From assembly GCA_030426465.1 (NCBI GenBank), contig JAUHYK010000009.1:19066-83065 (forward strand): a DNA stretch of 64,000 nucleotides, written 5' to 3'. The notes beneath the pieces were generated by a model. It made no database searches. It worked only from the letters and a program-made list of their open reading frames with translations, and was not told the DNA's origin. Shown here in pieces: positions 1 through 9,261 of this stretch. The DNA is from Alphaproteobacteria bacterium. GTDB lineage: Bacteria; Pseudomonadota; Alphaproteobacteria; Caulobacterales; Parvularculaceae. The first letter of the stretch is position 1. Each line of letters opens with the position of its first letter. The position numbers were made by a program, and so were the translations under genes.

Positions 1-78
1 AAAAACCAGCCTGACGACGGCGCGACCCAACTGCGCAAGCCGCTGGCGCGAGGCTCAAGGGCCCGCTAGCCTCCGCTT

Positions 79-498
79 ATGCGCAGTGATCTCAAAGATA
101 CATTTGAACAACTCACCGCCGCCCGCGGCTTCACCAAAGAGGCCGGTTTTCATGTTCGTGACTTCAAGGAGGGCTTTGTCGCCCTTGAAGTTGCGCCCAA
201 GGAAGAGCTGGTGCAATTCATGGGCTATGTCCATGCGGGCGTCGTCACCGGCCTTGCCGACCACGCCGCCGGCGCGTGTTATGCATCCGTCCTCCCCGAG
301 GGCAAGGCGTGCCTTTCCATCGAGCTCAAGATCAATTTCATGAAACCGGCGCAGGGCGACATGCTGGTCGCCGAAGCGACCGCTCTCTCCCGCGGCGCCT
401 CGATAGGCGTCATCCGGTCGGACGTCTATGCGGAAACCGGCGACAAACGCGTCATGGTCGCGACGGCGCTGGTGACGCTGAAATCAATCACCCTTTGA
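79..498 (+). CDS. PaaI-family hotdog-fold thioesterase
   Basis: This 139-residue protein is the length of a single-hotdog acyl-CoA thioesterase. The family signature lies around residues 48-62: a His-Ala-Gly-Val stretch after FMGYV, then GLADHAAG, which matches the HGG...D pattern that holds the catalytic acid and helix dipole in PaaI/YbgC-like enzymes. The family hydrolyses (often aromatic) acyl-CoA thioesters in the cytoplasm; the substrate cannot be read from the sequence. The gene is followed after 38 bases by an MBL-fold hydrolase on the same strand, so the two may be co-transcribed. The ATG is the first good start in frame. The family call is safe, the substrate unknown. Confidence 0.88.
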   Translation: MRSDLKDTFEQLTAARGFTKEAGFHVRDFKEGFVALEVAPKEELVQFMGYVHAGVVTGLADHAAGACYASVLPEGKACLSIELKINFMKPAQGDMLVAEATALSRGASIGVIRSDVYAETGDKRVMVATALVTLKSITL

Positions 499-536
499 GC
501 TTGGCAACTTGGCCTCCCCGCGTTTAGGTATGGTTC

Positions 537-1268
537 ATGAGCCAGACACAAGCCAAACCGCCCTTCACCGTTCGCATCGTGCCCGTGACGCCGTTCCAGC
601 AAAACTGCTCCATCATCCGCGCCGCCAACGGCAAGGCGGCGGTTGTCGATCCGGGCGGCGAGCCGGAGAAAATCCTGCAGGCGGCGAAAGAGTTCGACGC
701 CGAGATCGAACAGATCTGGATCACGCACGGCCATCTCGACCATGCGGGCGGCGCCATGGCGCTGAAACGCGCGACCGGCGCCCCGATTATCGGTCCGCAC
801 AAGGAAGACACATTCTGGCTCGACGAGATCGCCGATCACTGGGCCAAATACGGTCATCCCGGCATGGGCGAGAACTGCACGCCAGACAAATGGCTCAATG
901 ACGGCGATGAACTGGAGCTCGACGGAACCAAATTCGACGTCGTCTATACGCCCGGCCACACCCCGGGCCATGTGGTGCTCTATAACAAGGATGCAAATAT
1001 CGCCTTTGTCGGCGATGTTCTGTTCGCAGGCTCCATCGGGCGCACGGACTTTCCGCGCGGCGATCACGACACGCTGATCTCATCCATCACACAAAAGCTC
1101 TGGCCGCTCGGCGATGTGCAGTTCGTCCCCGGTCACGGACAGGTGTCGACCTTCGCGCGCGAACGCCAGTCAAATCCCTTTGTTGCGGACAGCGTCACCG
1201 GTTATGGCGGCGCCGAGACGAAACCGGCGAACGAGATGGATCAGAAATTGTCCAAGCGCTGGCAGTAA
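537..1268 (+). CDS. MBL-fold metallo-hydrolase (glyoxalase II-like)
   Basis: The 243-residue protein carries the metallo-beta-lactamase signature THGHLDHAGG near residue 63, which supplies three metal-binding histidines and an aspartate. Further metal ligands are seen in TPGHTPGH (about residue 140), GDVLF (about 160) and VPGHG (about 197), the order expected for a binuclear zinc hydrolase. The size fits the short glyoxalase II-like YcbL group, cytoplasmic thioester hydrolases, and not the longer true glyoxalase II with its C-terminal substrate-binding domain. It follows the PaaI-type thioesterase closely. The physiological thioester is not known. Confidence 0.9.
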   Translation: MSQTQAKPPFTVRIVPVTPFQQNCSIIRAANGKAAVVDPGGEPEKILQAAKEFDAEIEQIWITHGHLDHAGGAMALKRATGAPIIGPHKEDTFWLDEIADHWAKYGHPGMGENCTPDKWLNDGDELELDGTKFDVVYTPGHTPGHVVLYNKDANIAFVGDVLFAGSIGRTDFPRGDHDTLISSITQKLWPLGDVQFVPGHGQVSTFARERQSNPFVADSVTGYGGAETKPANEMDQKLSKRWQ

Positions 1269-1274
1269 GTTCTG

Positions 1275-1775
1275 TTACTCGCCAGGTCTGACCGCAAAAG
1301 TCCTGAAATAAATATGGTCGCCAAAAGACGACATGTCGTTATTGGCGCCGTTAATAGCGGCGAAAAACAAGATCTCTCCGTCAGCTTCTTCCGGCGCCGT
1401 CCAGACCACCGTCCAGCTTGCGCCGTCTTGCGCCGGGACCGGCGCCGTCGAACGCACATCCTGTTCGTTGGCTTCCGTACCCTTCTTCGCATGATGAAAA
1501 GCGCCAGCGCTCGCGGTCAGCATAAAGCCGGCGACCGCAGCGCCGCTCGGCGCGAACTGGAGCGATAGCTTGTAGGTCTCACCCAGCATCACCCGCTCCG
1601 GCAATCCGTCCAGTGTGATCAGACCGGAATCCTTTTCCACCTCAGAATCGAAATGACAGGTCGAACAGGTTTCGGCGCCGTCAAGTTCAGCGGCGCCCCA
1701 GGGCGCCCCTTCAGGATAGGCCCCTGCGGCGCCCCACATCATGAGAAAACCCGCAAGAATTCCAACCGGTTTCAT
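1275..1775 (-). CDS. Exported CxxCH / choice-of-anchor V (Reelin-like) domain protein
   Basis: A 166-residue exported protein: residues 1-19 form a signal peptide (MKPVGILAGF start, cleavage after GAAGA). The mature N-terminus has a PEGAPWGAAE segment followed by ETCSTCHF, a CxxCH-like pair. The rest, with alternating hydrophobic strands (LSLQFAP, GFMLTASAGAF, WTVVWTAP, ILFFAAING), fits the Reelin-like beta-sandwich called choice-of-anchor V in bacteria. A single CxxCH could bind heme c, but in this family the motif is common without proof of heme. It lies 15 bases downstream of a Vgb-like beta-propeller gene on the same strand, so the two probably act together in the periplasm. Confidence 0.7.
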   Translation of the reverse strand: MKPVGILAGFLMMWGAAGAYPEGAPWGAAELDGAETCSTCHFDSEVEKDSGLITLDGLPERVMLGETYKLSLQFAPSGAAVAGFMLTASAGAFHHAKKGTEANEQDVRSTAPVPAQDGASWTVVWTAPEEADGEILFFAAINGANNDMSSFGDHIYFRTFAVRPGE

Positions 1776-1790
1776 GAGCTGTATCCTTCT

Positions 1791-2789
1791 TCAGTCTGTG
1801 ACCGGCGGATCGACAATGGCGCGGCCCACATAATTCGAATCCGCGCCAAACCATACTGCGCCTGTGGGCGCATGGAAATGCATATGCCGGATGGCGCCGC
1901 CGCCTGACGGCACATTCGTTTCCGAGAAGAATTCTTCCGTCTCCGGATCAAACCCGGTGAAGACATTTGGCTCAACACCGGTGGCGACCATCCAGATGCG
2001 GCCCTTGTCGTCGGACGCCATGCCATAGGGACGCGCGCCCTCTCCTTGCGGCATCGCCCATTCATCGACCTTTTTCGTCTTCGGATTATAAACGCCAAGC
2101 ACGCCCTTGGCGTAATCGCCGTACCAGACGCGCCCGTCGGCGGTCACTTCCACACGGCGCGGACGTGTTTCTTCGCGCGGCAAGTCGATCTCGGTCAGCT
2201 CAAGCGTCTCCGGATTGACATGCGCCAGCTTATTCGTCCCAAACAGCACCGCCCAGACCGATCCGTCCGGCGCCATTTTGATCCCATAGGGCCTCGAGCG
2301 TTCAGTCTTTGACGCAATCAAGTCAACTTCGCGGGTCTCAATATTTAACCGCCCCAGAAAGTTGCCGCCCTGCACCGTGAACCAGATGTTTTTCTCACCC
2401 TCGTCGAAAATAAGCGTATGCGGATCGCGCGCAGCACTGTCCGGCATGGCGATTTCTTCGATCTCTTTCGTCGTGGGATCAAAACGCCCGATCAGCGCGT
2501 TGCGATTGCCCGCATACCAGACGATCCCGTCAGAGCCGACAATCAGATTGTGCGGGCCCGACCCTTCTTTCAGATCGAACTTATAGATGTCGCCTGACTG
2601 CGTGTTGAGATTGGCGAGATAGCCGGTGCGCTGTCCGACAAACCAGACTGAACTGGCGCTCTCCGCATACGGATCGCGCGGGCGCGACTCTTCATATGGG
2701 ACTTTCCATTCACGAATATCGACAGTTTCCGCAGCGAAAGCGGGGGAAACAAGTGCGCAAAGCGCCGCCGCAGCTTTTGCAAGCTTCAT
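1791..2789 (-). CDS. Exported Vgb-like (streptogramin lyase family) beta-propeller protein
   Basis: This 332-residue protein starts with a clear signal peptide (residues 1-19, ending SPAFA) and then shows repeated propeller blades with the Vgb pattern: IVWYAGN, NIWFTVQGGN, SVWAVLFGTN, RVWYGDY, RIWMVATG and AVWFGAD, spaced about 40-45 residues apart. Cytoplasmic Vgb enzymes linearise streptogramin B, but exported homologues are widespread in environmental bacteria and mostly of unknown function, so no resistance role is claimed. The downstream partner has a CxxCH Reelin-like domain, suggesting an exported two-gene unit. Start chosen because the signal peptide begins at this ATG. Confidence 0.82.
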   Translation of the reverse strand: MKLAKAAAALCALVSPAFAAETVDIREWKVPYEESRPRDPYAESASSVWFVGQRTGYLANLNTQSGDIYKFDLKEGSGPHNLIVGSDGIVWYAGNRNALIGRFDPTTKEIEEIAMPDSAARDPHTLIFDEGEKNIWFTVQGGNFLGRLNIETREVDLIASKTERSRPYGIKMAPDGSVWAVLFGTNKLAHVNPETLELTEIDLPREETRPRRVEVTADGRVWYGDYAKGVLGVYNPKTKKVDEWAMPQGEGARPYGMASDDKGRIWMVATGVEPNVFTGFDPETEEFFSETNVPSGGGAIRHMHFHAPTGAVWFGADSNYVGRAIVDPPVTD

Positions 2790-2889
2790 CTAAACCTCCC
2801 AGCATCCCCCGTTGATTTATGGCGACATACATAGCATGCGCCGCCCCCGGGAACGCCAGGCGAGAGATAAAACTTTTGTTAGATTGACC

Positions 2890-3309
2890 TTAGCTCGCCA
2901 CCCGCCTCAGACGGCTGAAATGCTCGTCCCAGCCGCTGTCGTGGTTCGCGCCCATGCCGAAGGGATCGTCCTCGAACTTCTCCCAACCATCATGGACGAG
3001 GGTCAGGATCGTGCCGCCTTTCACCGCTTCCAGCGTCCAGGTGCAGGTGGTTTCAACGCCTTTGAGATGGTTATGCGTGAAGGTGTGGACGAGTCGTTCG
3101 GGCTTTTTAATTTCGAGCACTTTGCCCCAGCACAACTTCTCGCCATCCTTGCCATATGTATTCGTCAGAAGGGCGTAATCGCCGCCTTCCTCGAGATCGG
3201 CCGCGCCGCGGTGAAACCAGAGCGCGAGTTGGTCGGCCTCCGTCAAGAATTTCCACACATGCTCGGGCGGGGCTTTCAGAAAAAGCGTTTTGACGATTTT
3301 CATGCTCAT
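2890..3309 (-). CDS. SRPBCC (AHSA1-type) domain protein
   Basis: A 139-residue START/AHSA1-fold protein: VKTLFLKAPPEHVWKFLTEADQLALWF at the start and a Trp-rich C-terminus (HDGWE...SGWDEHFSRLR) are typical of this helix-grip family. These proteins bind hydrophobic ligands or act as stress-linked chaperone-like partners; no enzymatic residues can be assigned. Its ATG overlaps the stop codon of the upstream ArsR-family regulator gene by one base (TAATG), so the two are translationally coupled. ArsR-SRPBCC pairs are a very common two-gene operon in Proteobacteria. Confidence 0.88.
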   Translation of the reverse strand: MSMKIVKTLFLKAPPEHVWKFLTEADQLALWFHRGAADLEEGGDYALLTNTYGKDGEKLCWGKVLEIKKPERLVHTFTHNHLKGVETTCTWTLEAVKGGTILTLVHDGWEKFEDDPFGMGANHDSGWDEHFSRLRRVAS

Positions 3310-3629
3310 TACGATGTCTCCACGAGAGATTTGAGGGCAGCCAGCCGGTCATCCCAGAAGCGGTCAAATGTGTTGAGCCAGTCGGCGGCGGTTTTGAGGG
3401 CTTGGGGGTTAAGGCGGTTGATGCGCTCGCGGCCCTGCGCCTCGACAGAGATCACCCCGCCTTCTTTCAGGATGGCGAGATGCTTCGCGATGGCGGGACG
3501 CGTCATGTCGAACTCTGCGGCGATGTCGGCGATTGGCCGGGGACCGTCAGACAGCATGGCGATGATAGCCCGGCGCGTCGGATCCGCGAGCGCGCGGAAT
3601 ACGGGCTGGTCCTGGTGAGAAGCAGGCAT
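3309..3629 (-). CDS. ArsR-family winged-helix transcriptional regulator
   Basis: A 106-residue protein with the ArsR winged-helix pattern: ALADPTRRAIIAMLSDG, then ADIAAEFDMTRPAIAKHLAIL as the recognition helix region, then a wing (GGVISVEAQGRERINRLN). There are no cysteines, so it is not a thiol-based metal sensor of the classic ArsR/SmtB kind. It is the first gene of an operon with an SRPBCC protein (TAATG overlap). Immediately upstream lie two copies of AAACCTTTTGGT, 25 bp apart, which probably are its own operator. Confidence 0.9.
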   Translation of the reverse strand: MPASHQDQPVFRALADPTRRAIIAMLSDGPRPIADIAAEFDMTRPAIAKHLAILKEGGVISVEAQGRERINRLNPQALKTAADWLNTFDRFWDDRLAALKSLVETS

Positions 3630-3647
3630 TTGATCGGCCTCTATATA

Positions 3648-3684
3648 AAACCTTTTGGTTTCTCTTTATATGAAACCTTTTGGT
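3648..3684. promoter_or_regulatory. Probable ArsR-family operator (two repeats, 25 bp period)
   Basis: Two copies of AAACCTTTTGGT begin at 3648 and 3673. Each copy is itself an inverted repeat (AAACC/GGTTT around TTTT in the first copy). They lie 19-55 bases upstream of the regulator start codon, where a promoter would be, which suggests autoregulation by cooperative binding on nearly the same face of the helix. The repeats are seen directly; the binding role is inferred. Confidence 0.6.
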
Positions 3685-3753
3685 GTTATGTCAAGCGCCG
3701 GTCAGCTCCTCCCGCCAATTGGAATAAAGCGGGTCCTTATCCTTCATCACGTC

Positions 3754-4218
3754 TCACAGCCAGGCCATACGATCGGCAAACCAGATTTTCGCGAATGCGG
3801 CGAAATGCCAGGCGAGAAAGGCCAGCCAGAAATTCTGGATGACGAACCCGGCAACCGCCAGCAACGCCATGCCGGCGGAGAGCCAGGTGGTCACAGCCGC
3901 CACACGCGAGAAACCCACTGGAATCGGGACTTCGCGACGGTTGAGCCAAACCCGCTCGCCCAGAACGACCTTGGTCATCCATGCGGTCACCTGTTTCGGC
4001 TTAGGGAAAATCCGGGGATTGAGCCAAAGCCAGGCCGCCAGCAGCGCGATCGGCGCCAGCGCCTTCCACCCGATCCAGACATGGCTCCAGATCGCCCAAA
4101 AAAGCAAAGGCGTCGTCGCCATTCGCGTCCATCCACTCAGCGGGTTGGCGTGGCGCATCCAGACGGCGTCCGACATGCCCATTAGCCTCTGCGCCGCCTC
4201 TCCCAGTTTATCGTCCAT
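3754..4218 (-). CDS. DUF6653-like small membrane protein
   Basis: I take the ATG at 4218 because it has a GGAG five to six bases upstream; an in-frame start at 4257 would add 13 residues. The 154-residue product has a conserved N-terminal RHANPLSGWTR motif, about four hydrophobic segments (TPLLFWAIWSH, ALAPIALLAAWLWL, TTWLSAGMALLAVAGFV, FWLAFLAWHFAAF) and the sequence WMTKVVLGERVW between them. This matches the layout of DUF6653 proteins, inner-membrane proteins of unknown function. It stands alone between the ArsR operon and the divergent carB gene. Confidence 0.7.
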   Translation of the reverse strand: MDDKLGEAAQRLMGMSDAVWMRHANPLSGWTRMATTPLLFWAIWSHVWIGWKALAPIALLAAWLWLNPRIFPKPKQVTAWMTKVVLGERVWLNRREVPIPVGFSRVAAVTTWLSAGMALLAVAGFVIQNFWLAFLAWHFAAFAKIWFADRMAWL

Positions 4219-4443
4219 GTCAGCTCCATCCGGCTTTCCGGACCATGTCGCCCTCATCGCGGGGACGGTTCAAAATCGGTGAAATTTTCTTGGAGAATAT
4301 CGCCTTTCGCTGGCGCGACGCCCTTCCCCTTGGCCCCGCCTTCCCCTAAGACACCGCTTTAACCGACAATTGATTCCATTTCCCGTGCGCGAGCGGCCGC
4401 TCCGGTTCTGCTCGCAAGGCGCGGGGTTGCGCGCGAGTAACGT

Positions 4444-7400
4444 ATGCCGAAGCGGACCGACATTTCCTCCATCCTCATTATCGGCGCCGGGCCTATCGTT
4501 ATCGGCCAGGCTTGTGAGTTCGATTACTCCGGGGTGCAGGCGGTAAAGGCGCTCAAAGAGGAAGGCTTCCGCGTCATTCTCGTGAATTCGAACCCGGCGA
4601 CGATCATGACCGACCCGGAGCTCGCCGATGCAACCTATATCGAGCCGATCACTCCGGAATTTGTGGAAAAGGTCATCGCCAAGGAACGCCCTGATGCGCT
4701 CCTGCCCACCATGGGCGGTCAGACGGCGCTGAACTGCGCGCTGGACCTGGAAGAAGCCGGCGTTCTTGAAAAATACAATGTGGAAATGATCGGCGCGCGC
4801 GCCGACGTCATCGAAAAAGCCGAGGACCGCGAGAAATTCCGTGTCGCCATGGAAAAGATCGGCCTTGAAAATCCGCGCTCGGTTATCGCCGCCTGTCCCG
4901 CGATCAAAAATGATGATGGCAAGATCATCGGCTATGACCGGGTGTCCGGCGTCGCCAACGCCATGCAATTTCTCGAGGAAATTGGCCTGCCCGCCATCAT
5001 TCGCCCTGCCTTCACGCTTGGCGGCACGGGCGGCGGCGTCGCGTACAACCGCGAAGAGTTCGAACATTATGTCCGCACCGGCATCGAAGCCTCGCCAGTC
5101 GGTCAGGTGCTGATCGATGAAAGCCTGCTCGGCTGGAAAGAGTTCGAGATGGAGGTTGTGCGCGACAAGGCGGACAACTGCATCATCGTTTGCTCCATCG
5201 AAAACGTCGATCCCATGGGCGTTCACACGGGCGACTCGATCACGGTCGCGCCCGCGATGACGCTTACCGACAAAGAATTCCAGATCATGCGCAACGCCTC
5301 CATCGCGGTGATGCGCGAGATTGGCGTCGAGACCGGCGGCTCGAATGTGCAGTTCGCCGTCAATCCGGACAATGGCCGCCTCGTCGTCATTGAAATGAAC
5401 CCGCGCGTATCACGCTCTTCCGCGCTGGCATCGAAAGCGACGGGCTTTCCTATTGCGCGCATCGCGGCGAAACTTGCCGTCGGCTACACACTCGACGAGC
5501 TCGACAATGACATCACCGGCGCGACGCCGGCGGCGTTTGAGCCAACCATCGATTACGTCGTCACCAAAATTCCGCGCTTTGCGTTCGAGAAATTTCCGGG
5601 CGCCGAGGCGACGCTGTCGACGGCCATGAAATCGGTCGGCGAAGCCATGGCTATCGGCCGGTCATTCGGTGAGTCCATGCAAAAGGCGTTGCGCTCTCTC
5701 GAAACAGGGTTGTGCGGCCTCGATCCCATCGAAATCCCCGGCCTTGGCGAAGGCGATGACGCCAACGCCTTTCGCGCAGCTCTTGCGGCGCCGACACCGG
5801 ACCGGCTGCGGGTCACCGCGCAGGCTTTCCGCCATGAATTGCCGTTGGAGCAAATCCGTTCCATCACCCAATATGATCCATGGTTCCTCGAACAGATCGC
5901 GGAAATCATTGAAACCGAAAAACAGATCGCGCGCGACGGCCTGCCGGATGAGGCCGAAGCCCTGCGCCGGATAAAGGCCATGGGCTTTTCCGACAAGCGT
6001 CTCGCCGACCTTGCCGAAGGAACGGAAAAGGACGTCCGCGAACACAGGCGCGCGCGCAACGTCCATCCCGTCTTCAAGCGCATCGATACTTGCGCTGCGG
6101 AATTCGCCGCCAAGACGCCTTACATGTACTCCGCCTACGAACCGTCTTTCGCCGGCGTCCCGGCCTGTGAGTCAAATCCGTCGGACCGGAAAAAAGTCAT
6201 CATTCTCGGCGGCGGACCGAACCGCATCGGCCAGGGCATCGAGTTCGATTATTGCTGCTGTCACGCCGCCTTCGCGCTCGCGGATATCGGCGTTGAGTCG
6301 ATCATGGTGAATTGCAATCCTGAAACGGTTTCCACCGATTACGACACATCGGACCGTCTTTATTTCGAACCGCTCACCGCCGAAGATGTTTTGGAAATCA
6401 TCGCCAAGGAAAGGGAAAATGGCGAGCTTCTCGGCGTCATCGTTCAATATGGCGGACAGACGCCGCTAAAACTCGCCGGGATTCTCGAAGATGAAGGCGT
6501 GCCGCTCCTCGGCACCCCCTATGACGCCATTGACCTCGCCGAAGACCGCGAGCGCTTCCAGAAGCTCGTTCAAAAACTCGCCATGGTGCAGCCGAAAAAC
6601 GCCACCGCGCCGTCGCGCGAGGCGGCGGCGAAAGCGGCCGAAGAGGTTGGCTATCCTCTCGTCACACGGCCCTCCTATGTGCTTGGCGGGCGCGCCATGG
6701 AGATTGTCCGGGACAAGACCGCCCTCGCCCACTATCTCGCGACAGCCCAGATTGAAATCAATGAAGACGAACCGCTTCTTCTCGATCACTATCTGCAAAA
6801 CGCGGTCGAAGTTGATGTCGACGCTATTTGCGACGGAGAGGATGTCTTCATCGCCGGCGTGATGGAGCATATCGAAGAGGCCGGGGTTCATTCCGGCGAC
6901 AGCGCCTGCTCATTGCCGCCTTACACCTTGTCGGACGCAACGATTGATGCGCTGAAAAAACAGACCACGCGCATGGCGCTCGAGCTCGGCGTCGTCGGCC
7001 TGATGAATGTGCAATACGCCATCAAGGATGATGTGATCTATCTTCTTGAGGTGAACCCGCGCGCCTCGCGAACCGTGCCTTTTGTCGCCAAGGCCGTTGG
7101 CATGCCCGTGGCGCGGATCGCCGCGAAAGTGATGGCCGGCGCCAAGATCAGGGATCTTGATCTCAAATGGCCGGAATTCACCCATGTGGCCGTCAAGGAA
7201 GTTGTCTTCCCCTTCGCGCGCTTCCCCGGCGTCGATACGGTGCTCGGACCGGAGATGCGCTCTACCGGCGAAGTCATGGGCATCGATGTTAATTTCGACA
7301 AGGCGCGGGCCAAAAGCCTGATCGCCGCCGGCGCGCGCATTCCCATGAAGGGCTGCGTGTTCGTCTCGCTAAAAGATTCCGACAAGGCCCAGATGGTCAA

Positions 7401-7749
7401 CGCCTCGCGCAAGCTCCTCGATATGGGCTTCACGATCATCGCCACTGGCGGCACGGCGGATTATCTGAAAGCGCAAGGGCTTGACGTCGCCAAGGTCAAC
7501 AAGGTGCTCGAAGGGCGCCCGCATATCGTCGACGCCCTCAAAAACGGCGAAGTCCATATGGTCTTCAACACCACTGAGGGCGCTCAGTCGGTGAAGGATT
7601 CACGCTCGATCCGCACAACCGCGCTGACCCAGAAGATCCCCTGCATCACCACCGCCGCCGGGGCGCGGGCCGCCGTCCGCGCTATTGAGGCCATGCGCAA
7701 GGGCAGCCTCGAGGTCGCCCCGCTGCAGGCCTACTTCGCCGCCATATAG
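4444..7749 (+). CDS. carB: Carbamoyl-phosphate synthase large subunit
   Basis: This 1101-residue protein has the full two-lobed architecture: two ATP-grasp synthetase halves (starting with [17 protein letters not shown] near residue 15 and the parallel [17 protein letters not shown] near residue 588) and a C-terminal allosteric MGS-like domain ([15 protein letters not shown], about residue 1000). It makes carbamoyl phosphate from bicarbonate, ammonia and two ATP for pyrimidine and arginine synthesis; glutamine-derived ammonia comes from CarA. No carA is found in this window, so the subunits are unlinked or carA is elsewhere. The start MPKRTD is the usual N-terminus, with only a weak ribosome-binding site. 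Confidence 0.99.
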   Translation: MPKRTDISSILIIGAGPIVIGQACEFDYSGVQAVKALKEEGFRVILVNSNPATIMTDPELADATYIEPITPEFVEKVIAKERPDALLPTMGGQTALNCALDLEEAGVLEKYNVEMIGARADVIEKAEDREKFRVAMEKIGLENPRSVIAACPAIKNDDGKIIGYDRVSGVANAMQFLEEIGLPAIIRPAFTLGGTGGGVAYNREEFEHYVRTGIEASPVGQVLIDESLLGWKEFEMEVVRDKADNCIIVCSIENVDPMGVHTGDSITVAPAMTLTDKEFQIMRNASIAVMREIGVETGGSNVQFAVNPDNGRLVVIEMNPRVSRSSALASKATGFPIARIAAKLAVGYTLDELDNDITGATPAAFEPTIDYVVTKIPRFAFEKFPGAEATLSTAMKSVGEAMAIGRSFGESMQKALRSLETGLCGLDPIEIPGLGEGDDANAFRAALAAPTPDRLRVTAQAFRHELPLEQIRSITQYDPWFLEQIAEIIETEKQIARDGLPDEAEALRRIKAMGFSDKRLADLAEGTEKDVREHRRARNVHPVFKRIDTCAAEFAAKTPYMYSAYEPSFAGVPACESNPSDRKKVIILGGGPNRIGQGIEFDYCCCHAAFALADIGVESIMVNCNPETVSTDYDTSDRLYFEPLTAEDVLEIIAKERENGELLGVIVQYGGQTPLKLAGILEDEGVPLLGTPYDAIDLAEDRERFQKLVQKLAMVQPKNATAPSREAAAKAAEEVGYPLVTRPSYVLGGRAMEIVRDKTALAHYLATAQIEINEDEPLLLDHYLQNAVEVDVDAICDGEDVFIAGVMEHIEEAGVHSGDSACSLPPYTLSDATIDALKKQTTRMALELGVVGLMNVQYAIKDDVIYLLEVNPRASRTVPFVAKAVGMPVARIAAKVMAGAKIRDLDLKWPEFTHVAVKEVVFPFARFPGVDTVLGPEMRSTGEVMGIDVNFDKARAKSLIAAGARIPMKGCVFVSLKDSDKAQMVNASRKLLDMGFTIIATGGTADYLKAQGLDVAKVNKVLEGRPHIVDALKNGEVHMVFNTTEGAQSVKDSRSIRTTALTQKIPCITTAAGARAAVRAIEAMRKGSLEVAPLQAYFAAI

Positions 7750-7847
7750 AAAAACTATTAAATTTCAACAAGTTAAGGCGGTTTCGACGCGAATCCTCTT
7801 GAATTTCGCGCAAAGTAGGCTTAGATAACCGGCTCGAAAATAAGCGA

Positions 7848-7884
7848 CGGCCCGGCGAAAACCGCCCGGCCGCGCTATTTTTTT
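7848..7884 (+). terminator. Probable rho-independent terminator after carB
   Basis: The arms CGGCC-C-GGCG and CGCC-C-GGCCG pair with a single C-C mismatch around a short A-rich loop, and a run of seven to eight T follows after five bases. It sits about 100 bases after the carB stop and before greA, so it would separate the two genes. Confidence 0.55.
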
Positions 7885-7960
7885 CGTTTTACGGTCAAGA
7901 GGACCGACCACGGCGAGCCAATCCGGGTTCGCCCGCATATAAGGAGAGAAAGGGCCTGAG

Positions 7961-8434
7961 ATGGAAAAATTTCCCATGACCCTTGGCGGCTACCAGAAAC
8001 TGGAAGCCGACCTGAAAAAACTGAAGAATGAAGAACGCCCGGCCGTGATCCAGGCGATCGCCGAGGCCCGCGCCCATGGCGACCTCTCCGAGAACGCCGA
8101 ATATCACGCCGCGAAAGAGCGACAAGGCTGGATTGAATCACAGATTCTCGATCTGGAAGACAAATACACCCGCGCCGAGGTGATCGACGTGTCGAAGCTC
8201 GACGGCAACAGCGTCAAGTTCGGCGCCATCGTCACTCTCATTGATGAGGACACCGAGGAAGAAAAGATCTGGCAGATCGTCGGCGATCTTGAAGCTGACG
8301 TAAAACAGCGCCGCATCTCCGTTTCTTCGCCCATCGCCCGCGCCCTGATTGGCAAGGAGCAAGGCGCCAGCGTCGAGGTCGCGGCTCCCGGCGGCGCGCG
8401 GTCCTATGAAATCGCGAAAGTGGTGTTCAAGTAA
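7961..8434 (+). CDS. greA: Transcription elongation factor GreA
   Basis: A 157-residue protein of standard GreA length: the N-terminal coiled coil ([17 protein letters not shown] ... [20 protein letters not shown]) carries the acidic tip that enters the RNA polymerase secondary channel, and the C-terminal FKBP-like domain ends with the usual [15 protein letters not shown] segment. It rescues backtracked polymerase by stimulating transcript cleavage. An AAGGAG lies upstream of the ATG. It is a single gene flanked by two terminators. Confidence 0.98.
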   Translation: MEKFPMTLGGYQKLEADLKKLKNEERPAVIQAIAEARAHGDLSENAEYHAAKERQGWIESQILDLEDKYTRAEVIDVSKLDGNSVKFGAIVTLIDEDTEEEKIWQIVGDLEADVKQRRISVSSPIARALIGKEQGASVEVAAPGGARSYEIAKVVFK

Positions 8435-8460
8435 GCGCTGCTTGCCGACAATTTGGACTA

Positions 8461-8494
8461 AAAAAACGCGCCTTTCGAAAGAGAGGCGCGTTTT
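8461..8494 (+). terminator. Rho-independent terminator after greA
   Basis: AAAACGCGCCT pairs with AGGCGCGTTTT around a ten-base loop 27 bases after the greA stop codon. The symmetrical A/T flanks would let it work in both directions. Confidence 0.8.
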
Positions 8495-8646
8495 GAGTCT
8501 CCAAGAGGTGCACAAAGGCCATCGGCGCTGAATATAGATAAACCGCTCTCTTTTCAGGTTAAGGCGTTGCGTCTGACGGTCCTCAAAGGCGATCCGGCGC
8601 ATTATGACCAAGCCTTGAGAACCAGAAAAACATTAGCGGGGATCTT

Positions 8647-9240
8647 ATGTCATACCTGTCAGCATCTAGATGGCTACGCGGCGCCTTGTGGTCTTTGGGG
8701 CTCGCCTTGGGCGCCGTCACAGCGACGCCGACATTGGCTCAGGACGCTTCCCAGGACGCTCACAAAGCCGCCATGCAACGGCTTGCGCCTCTTGAAGGAA
8801 GCTTTGCCGTCACCGGCGTTCGACATTCGCAAGAAGGCGAGACGCCGCTTCCACAAAGCATTGCAAAGAGTGCGTATATCCTGAACGGATTTGGCCTTGA
8901 GGAGACAGTTGAGGTCGATATGGGCATGGAAAAGCCCGTCACCTTGCTCACCACCTTCAGCTACGATCCATATCGGAAAGTCTATCGCGTCAGCGTGCTG
9001 GATGACACTTTCGGCCTTCTGGATGTTTATGAAGGGCGTTTTAATAGCGAAGGGGTTTTGAGCGTCACGAACCTTCGCTCCGACAGTTACTTTCCTATGG
9101 GCGAAGACGGCGACCGGCTTCATTTCATGTTGCAGTGGACGCTGAATGACCCGGTCAAAAAATTCGATATCCTGATGACCCCGGATGGGGGCGCATCCTG
9201 GAGCCCGTATTTCGAACTGGAATACACGCCCGTCCAATAA
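8647..9240 (+). CDS. Exported protein, DUF1579-like beta-barrel
   Basis: A 197-residue protein with a signal peptide (residues 1-31, ending TPTLAQD). The mature part starts MQRLAPLEGSFAVTGVR and continues with alternating strands (LLTTFSYDPYRKVYRVSVLDD, FGLLDVYEGRF, LHFMLQWTLND). This resembles the DUF1579/lipocalin-like family, where a conserved short helix is followed by a small beta-barrel. No catalytic residues are recognisable. It is followed by another small exported protein 21 bases downstream, so the two are probably one operon. Family assignment is tentative. Confidence 0.6.
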   Translation: MSYLSASRWLRGALWSLGLALGAVTATPTLAQDASQDAHKAAMQRLAPLEGSFAVTGVRHSQEGETPLPQSIAKSAYILNGFGLEETVEVDMGMEKPVTLLTTFSYDPYRKVYRVSVLDDTFGLLDVYEGRFNSEGVLSVTNLRSDSYFPMGEDGDRLHFMLQWTLNDPVKKFDILMTPDGGASWSPYFELEYTPVQ

Positions 9241-9261
9241 CTTCAACAAGTCTACGAAACC

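Noticed and set aside
1-78. Possible 3' end of a plus-strand gene (frame open to a TAG at 67-69)
   Set aside because: Only 22 codons of low-information sequence; cannot be assigned to any family.
1791-2789. Streptogramin B resistance gene (vgb)
   Set aside because: The protein is exported and paired with a CxxCH protein; exported Vgb-like propellers are not known resistance enzymes.
4270-5226. 318-codon minus-strand frame opposite carB
   Set aside because: No ribosome-binding site or family similarity; explained by the codon bias of carB on the other strand.
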